From Oehlia diaphana (taxonomy: Eukaryota > Glomeromycota > Glomeromycetes > Glomerales > Glomeraceae), in assembly GCA_003833135.1 (NCBI GenBank), contig QZLH01001469.1, forward strand, positions 7,163 to 19,070: a stretch of DNA of 11,908 nt. The letters are read 5' to 3'. Below are positions 8,588 to 11,908 of this stretch, in pieces. The notes beneath the pieces are model-generated. The model saw only the letters and a program-made list of their open reading frames with translations, was not told where the DNA came from and did not search any database. Within the stretch, counting starts at the first letter, position 1. Each line of letters begins with the position of its first letter. The translations under genes and the position numbers were made by a program.

Positions 8588-9469
8588 TCAAAAGTTTGTC
8601 CCATTTAAATCTAATTGATAAGGAGTCATTAGATGGTCTTCAAATATTAATATTACAAAGTGTTTTTTAATTACCCCATAAATTTTTTTTACTAGAGATT
8701 CATAATCATCATGTGTATCTTTAAGAATTTGCTTTATATTATCTAATGTCCTACATTCATAATGCAATAAAATATATTTAAGATTTATGCATATATTTTG
8801 ATGGATTTCATAAAAATATTGGGCTATATAAATTGAACTAATTCCATCATATCTGCCTGATCTAAAGAAAGGAATAATTTTTAGCTGAGTTGCCAAAGGT
8901 TCTCCAGTAAGATCATCAAAAATTATAATAGTAAATTGGCCAGTTTTTTTGAAAGATGAAATATCAGGTAGTTCTTCAAATACGATTAACTTGAATCTTA
9001 CATTTTCATACCATAAAGCTTGCTTATCTCTGGCTATAAATTCATAAAAACGTTGTACTGCTTCCCATAATTCTTCATCTTGGTGTTGCATGACAACAAT
9101 TAGATTATTACACAAAATATATTTTTCACCAAAATTTTAGCTCCCACCTTTTGGTATTTTATGATCACGCTTTTCACCAGACATCCATAGATAGATTTTT
9201 GGATATTTACTTCCTAGAAGCAAATGTACTACCATGCTTGTCATTTCAGACTCAGAGGTGTTTGCAACTCCTAATTTAAATAAAGATTTAGGAGCAAATA
9301 AATTCTGTTTTTTCAAAGGTATAGTTTCATCTAATTTGCATAGTTTGTAATACTCTATAGTATTTTGAAAAGCAGAATAATTATTTAAAGAACATATTTT
9401 GTTAACTGCAAGAAAAAATACCTTAGCTAATGAGTAAAATTTAACTTCATAAATATTAATTTTTTTCAT
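8588..9469 (-). pseudogene. Polinton/Maverick-like packaging ATPase (FtsK/HerA type) with one internal stop
   Basis: One minus-strand frame runs from ATG (9469-9467) to a TGA at 8588-8590, about 293 codons, with a single in-frame TAA at 9139-9137 (codon 111). The two halves share the same frame, and the downstream half has no ATG at its first open codon (TTG at 9115), so they are one gene. Codons 65-77 (KLGVANTSESEMT) occupy the P-loop position, but the GxxxxGK[ST] consensus is lost. Codons 179-186 (FTIIIFDD) are a clean Walker B strand with two Asp. SGRYDGIS (about 204-211) and a following strand (KYILLHYE) fit the sensor and Arg-finger region of A32-like packaging ATPases. Such enzymes pump DNA into capsids in Polintons and large DNA viruses. 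The adjacent integrase supports this. It is probably inactive because of the stop and the degenerate P-loop. Confidence 0.7.
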
Positions 9470-9486
9470 AATTATAAAAAATTGAA
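9470..9486. promoter_or_regulatory. Minimal divergent intergenic gap
   Basis: Only 17 bases separate the two opposite-facing start codons. They include the TATA-like word TATAAAA (9474-9480). Either the true promoters lie inside the neighbouring genes or the two genes were brought together by rearrangement. The promoter call is tentative. Confidence 0.25.
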
Positions 9487-10558
9487 ATGGAAGAGCGTCA
9501 AGCTGAAAAACCAGTTATTTATATTGATCCTCAGAAAGCGTGAGAGCTAGACTAGGATCTTACTTTACAAGAACTTTATTACAGACCTGAGGGATATTAT
9601 TGGACTGCTGTAAAATGCTAGATATTTGCAAAAAAACTAGGTATAAGTTCACTCTATCCATGATAAAAAAATGGCTAAACTGCCAAGCTTTATATCAGAT
9701 ATACAAGCCACAGCCTAAATTTATTCAGTATGTCTCTTTCAATAGCATTCAAACTTTAAATAAAGCTCATCAATCTGATACTATACTTATGCTTTATGAT
9801 AAAATTGGTAATTGTATTTACAAATATAGAGGAGTGATAAAAGATGTTGCAACTAGATATCAGTATAGTTTTACTTTGACTGACAAATTATCTGCACAAA
9901 TGGCTAAAGCAATTCAAAAAATTTACAATGATCCTAATGATCTTCTTAACCCGCCTGCTAAAGATTTTATTGTAGATAGAGGTACTGAATATATGGGTGA
10001 ATATAAAGATTTATTACTCAGTTATAATATAAGAATTCAGTATGCTAACTCTAAACGTGATGTAGTTATTGCTGAACATGACCATCAAAAATTTAAAAAA
10101 TATGCTTATTTTTGGCAAGATTTTTATTTGGCTTTAATTGATAGATCTAGAGTATAGGTTAAAGGACTTTGTATAAATGATGATATTTACAATAATACTT
10201 CTACTCAGTTAATAGATATGTCTCCTAATAAGGCTGTAAAAAAGGCATTAAAAGGTAAAAAAATAATAGCTAAACCTTCTGTCAAACATAGGAAAACAGT
10301 TGGTTATAATGAACTACTTTTACCTAACTATATGGAAGTTCAGTATCTATTAGAATCTGGTAAATTAAAAGGTGAGAGAAGAAGGACAACCGATTATAAT
10401 TAGTCTCCTGAAGTCTTTACAATTGATTCTTATTTGATAAAGAAAATCAGCCTATTCTCTACAAGCTTTATAAAGGTCCTAGACGCTCATTTATAAGAGA
10501 AGAACCCCAAATTGTAAAAGATATGTAATTACCCTCTTAATGGATACTTAAACATTAG
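9487..10558 (+). pseudogene. Retroviral-type (rve) integrase, Polinton/Maverick-like, decayed
   Basis: A stand-alone integrase of about 357 codons starts at ATG 9487 (frame 1). A frameshift in an A-run (9630-9636) moves it to frame 0, and a second near 10435-10442 moves it to frame 2; it ends at TAG 10556. Internal stops are TGA 9541, TAG 9553, TAG 9619, TAG 10155, TAG 10401, TAA 10526 and TAA 10538. The catalytic triad is still visible: D in HQSDTILM (9777), D in IVDRGTEYMGE (9975) and E in VIAEHDHQKF (10074). The D-D spacing is 66 and the D-E spacing 33 residues, close to the usual DD(35)E. The open core is about 9603-10157. TAG 10155 (after DRSRV) and 10401 (after TTDYN) stand where I recall Trp in relatives, and TAA 10526 and 10538 where Gln fits. 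A short stand-alone integrase beside a packaging ATPase points to a Polinton rather than an LTR element. Confidence 0.8.
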
Positions 10559-11329
10559 ATTTACCTCCTTTTTATTCCACTTGGTAAAGGATTTGTTCAA
10601 AAGTATTACTTAAGTAATCATCTATTTCATCTCTATTATAAACTATAATTTGCTTATTTCTAAGCCAGTCAGTTTGTGAATTCATTTTTCCCTGTTTTTT
10701 ATTTTCAAGTAAAGTGAACTTAAATTATTCACACTTATCAAATTCCTTTTTAAGTATTTCTCTAAACTGCTTCCTTCTACTTTCTAACATTTTTTGTATA
10801 TCACTACCATTATTTAGATGGGATTTGGGAACTTTTGCATGATGTACAGCTATAGCTCTTCTTTTAATTGTTTCCAATTCTTCTTGTTTCCTAAATTCTA
10901 AATTCTTCTCTGATTTTTTGTGCCTCTTAATTTCTTTTAAGTGCTCAAATTCTTTATTGATTAAATTCTTAGATTTATTACCTTTCCTAAATGATTGTAT
11001 TTTAGGTCCAGGACTACCTTCAGACTCTGACTTTTTTAATATCAGTAGACGAACTGCAGCTGAATCATTTAGTTCAAGATTATAAAAAAGGGTCTTACAA
11101 CCATTTAGATCATTTACTTCATATGACTCAACACCTAGATCTAATTCTTTCCAACATTTTTATAATCTTGCTCCCCATGTCTTAATTCACTCTCTAAGTT
11201 AGACTGATCCAGTTCTTTGCCTTCTCTTCTGTGATGTAGTTGATACCAAGTATTTGGAGTTTTCTTTTCAGGTTCTAGCTCAGGAATTAGAATTGGGATT
11301 ACCATATGTGACTTCTCCTTATTGCTCAT
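10548..11329 (-). pseudogene. N-terminal fragment of a Polinton-associated protein (possibly the polymerase region), decayed
   Basis: The frame starts at ATG (11329-11327) and shifts once near 11180-11195, after which codons continue to a TAA at 10550-10548. In-frame stops are TAA 11162-11160, TAA 10727-10725 and TAA 10574-10572, the first two clearly at Gln-like places (ARL*KCWKELD; DKCE*FKFTLLE). The sequence is charged and helical: a Lys/Glu-rich middle (FRKQEELETIKRRAIAVHH), then DWLRNKQIIVYNRDEIDDY and FEQILYQVE. From memory, this last block occurs in Rhizophagus proteins just upstream of the protein-primed DNA polymerase B-like part of Maverick/Polinton elements. Similarity seems to end right after YQVE, about 20 bp from the integrase end, so the downstream domain is missing. 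The assignment is tentative; the fragment itself shows no catalytic motif. Confidence 0.45.
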
Positions 11330-11413
11330 AAGTCATATCTAAGGTTGCTTGTCTAAAACTCTTCAAAATCTTACAATTAGTTTCATCAAAATTTTACTAT
11401 AGATTTATTATAA

Positions 11414-11521
11414 TTTTGGCAGAGTTTCAGCAGTTTCGGCATTTATAATAAGTTTTGGCAGTTTCACCTTTCTCTAGAGTTTCGCCAGTTATTTAGTATA
11501 ACTTTAATATAGTTTTGGCAG
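11414..11521. repeat. Dispersed TTTTGGCAG repeat cluster
   Basis: TTTTGGCAG occurs at 11414-11422, 11453-11461 and 11513-11521, with intervening TTTCGGCA- and TTTCGCCA-like variants up to about 11550. Irregular spacing rules out a simple tandem array. It interrupts or follows the decayed minus-strand frame at 11542-11778. Confidence 0.6.
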
Positions 11522-11541
11522 AATTTCGCTTTTCGGCAAAA

Positions 11542-11778
11542 CGCCATCTTGCCTAAACCCTTAGGTTTTAGCAAGCAATTTTAGTCATATCTAGAGCTTT
11601 CAACCCGTGCTTTGATTTTGAAAGCTTGAATAACCTGTTGGTTGGCTTTTTGAATAGGCACCTGAATTGGCATTTAAATATAAATTACTTCCTTTTGCTT
11701 TTGTAATAATTTACATAAATTTTTTCGCTTAAGATACTTATGAAGTTTTTGAATATTATAGCTATTTGCAAAATTCAT
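11542..11778 (-). pseudogene. Unrecognised decayed small gene or fragment
   Basis: A minus-strand frame from ATG (11778-11776) is readable for about 79 codons, with TAA at 11676-11674 and TAA at 11583-11581 as its only stops. It begins MNFANSYNIQKLHKYLKRK and is basic and Gln-rich, continuing with MPIQVPIQKANQQVIQ after the first stop and with KPKGLGKM near 11546-11570 after the second. Both stops again stand where Gln would read well. Beyond 11542 the frame enters the TTTTGGCAG repeat cluster and becomes meaningless, ending at a TGA at 11466-11464. I know no domain for it. Coding origin is inferred from composition and the match to the decay pattern of its neighbours. Confidence 0.4.
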
Positions 11779-11800
11779 GACCCCCCCTCAAAAAAAATTT

Positions 11801-11820
11801 CAGACGCAGTCAGACGCAGT
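11801..11820. repeat. 10-bp tandem duplication
   Basis: CAGACGCAGT is repeated twice in a row, just before the GC-rich palindrome. It may be a slipped or duplicated transposon-end sequence. Confidence 0.85.
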
Positions 11821-11830
11821 AATTCGGGCC

Positions 11831-11868
11831 GACTCATAGTGCCGGCCGGCATTATGAGTCACGTGACT
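11831..11868. repeat. GC-rich near-perfect palindrome plus CACGTG palindrome, possible transposon end
   Basis: Positions 11831-11860 form a 30-bp palindrome (outer arms GACTCATA / TATGAGTC, core TGCCGGCCGGCA) with one mismatched pair, a G opposite T. It overlaps the perfect 12-bp palindrome AGTCACGTGACT (11857-11868). The GC content is far above the surroundings. Such ends are typical of inverted-repeat transposons, so another element may continue beyond the window; no second end is visible here. Confidence 0.6.
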
Positions 11869-11908
11869 GGTATTGTTACACTAATTTCCAAAAAAGGAAA
11901 ATCTGCGG

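Overview
The window is very AT-rich eukaryotic DNA made almost entirely of decayed mobile-element genes. No intact long gene, rRNA, tRNA or CRISPR array is visible. The best guess for the host is a transposon-rich fungus of the Glomeromycotina (Rhizophagus-like). That guess rests on my recollection of multicopy protein families in that group, plus the AT content and the GCGGA-type fold-back repeats; it was not checked against a database.

Layout. 1-648: AT-rich non-coding DNA with a GCGGA-rich fold-back repeat (363-530). 649-2507 and 5973-6441: two halves of one gag/retropepsin-like gene riddled with stops. It is split inside the protease domain by a 3.47-kb DNA transposon (2508-5972) that has long terminal inverted repeats, an 8-bp target duplication and a broken DDE-type transposase gene (3279-5401). 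6416-6968 (minus): an unrecognised decayed gene. 6969-7610: non-coding, with two small 11-bp tandem repeats. 7611-8420: a coiled-coil gene that shares a short module with the 3' end of the gag/protease gene. 8588-11329: a Maverick/Polinton-like remnant with a packaging-type ATPase (minus), an integrase (plus) starting 17 bp away in the opposite direction, and an N-terminal fragment resembling Polinton polymerase-region proteins (minus). 11414-11908: TTTTGGCAG repeats, one more decayed minus-strand frame, and a GC-rich palindrome that may be the end of another element.

The clearest story is nested decay. A gag/protease element was hit by a DDE transposon, and both then accumulated stop codons. 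Most breaks fall where the family should have Gln or Trp (CAA/CAG to TAA/TAG, TGG to TAG/TGA). This is the signature of C-to-T / G-to-A transitions, possibly RIP-like or methylation-driven. Nothing here looks functional today except possibly short open segments.
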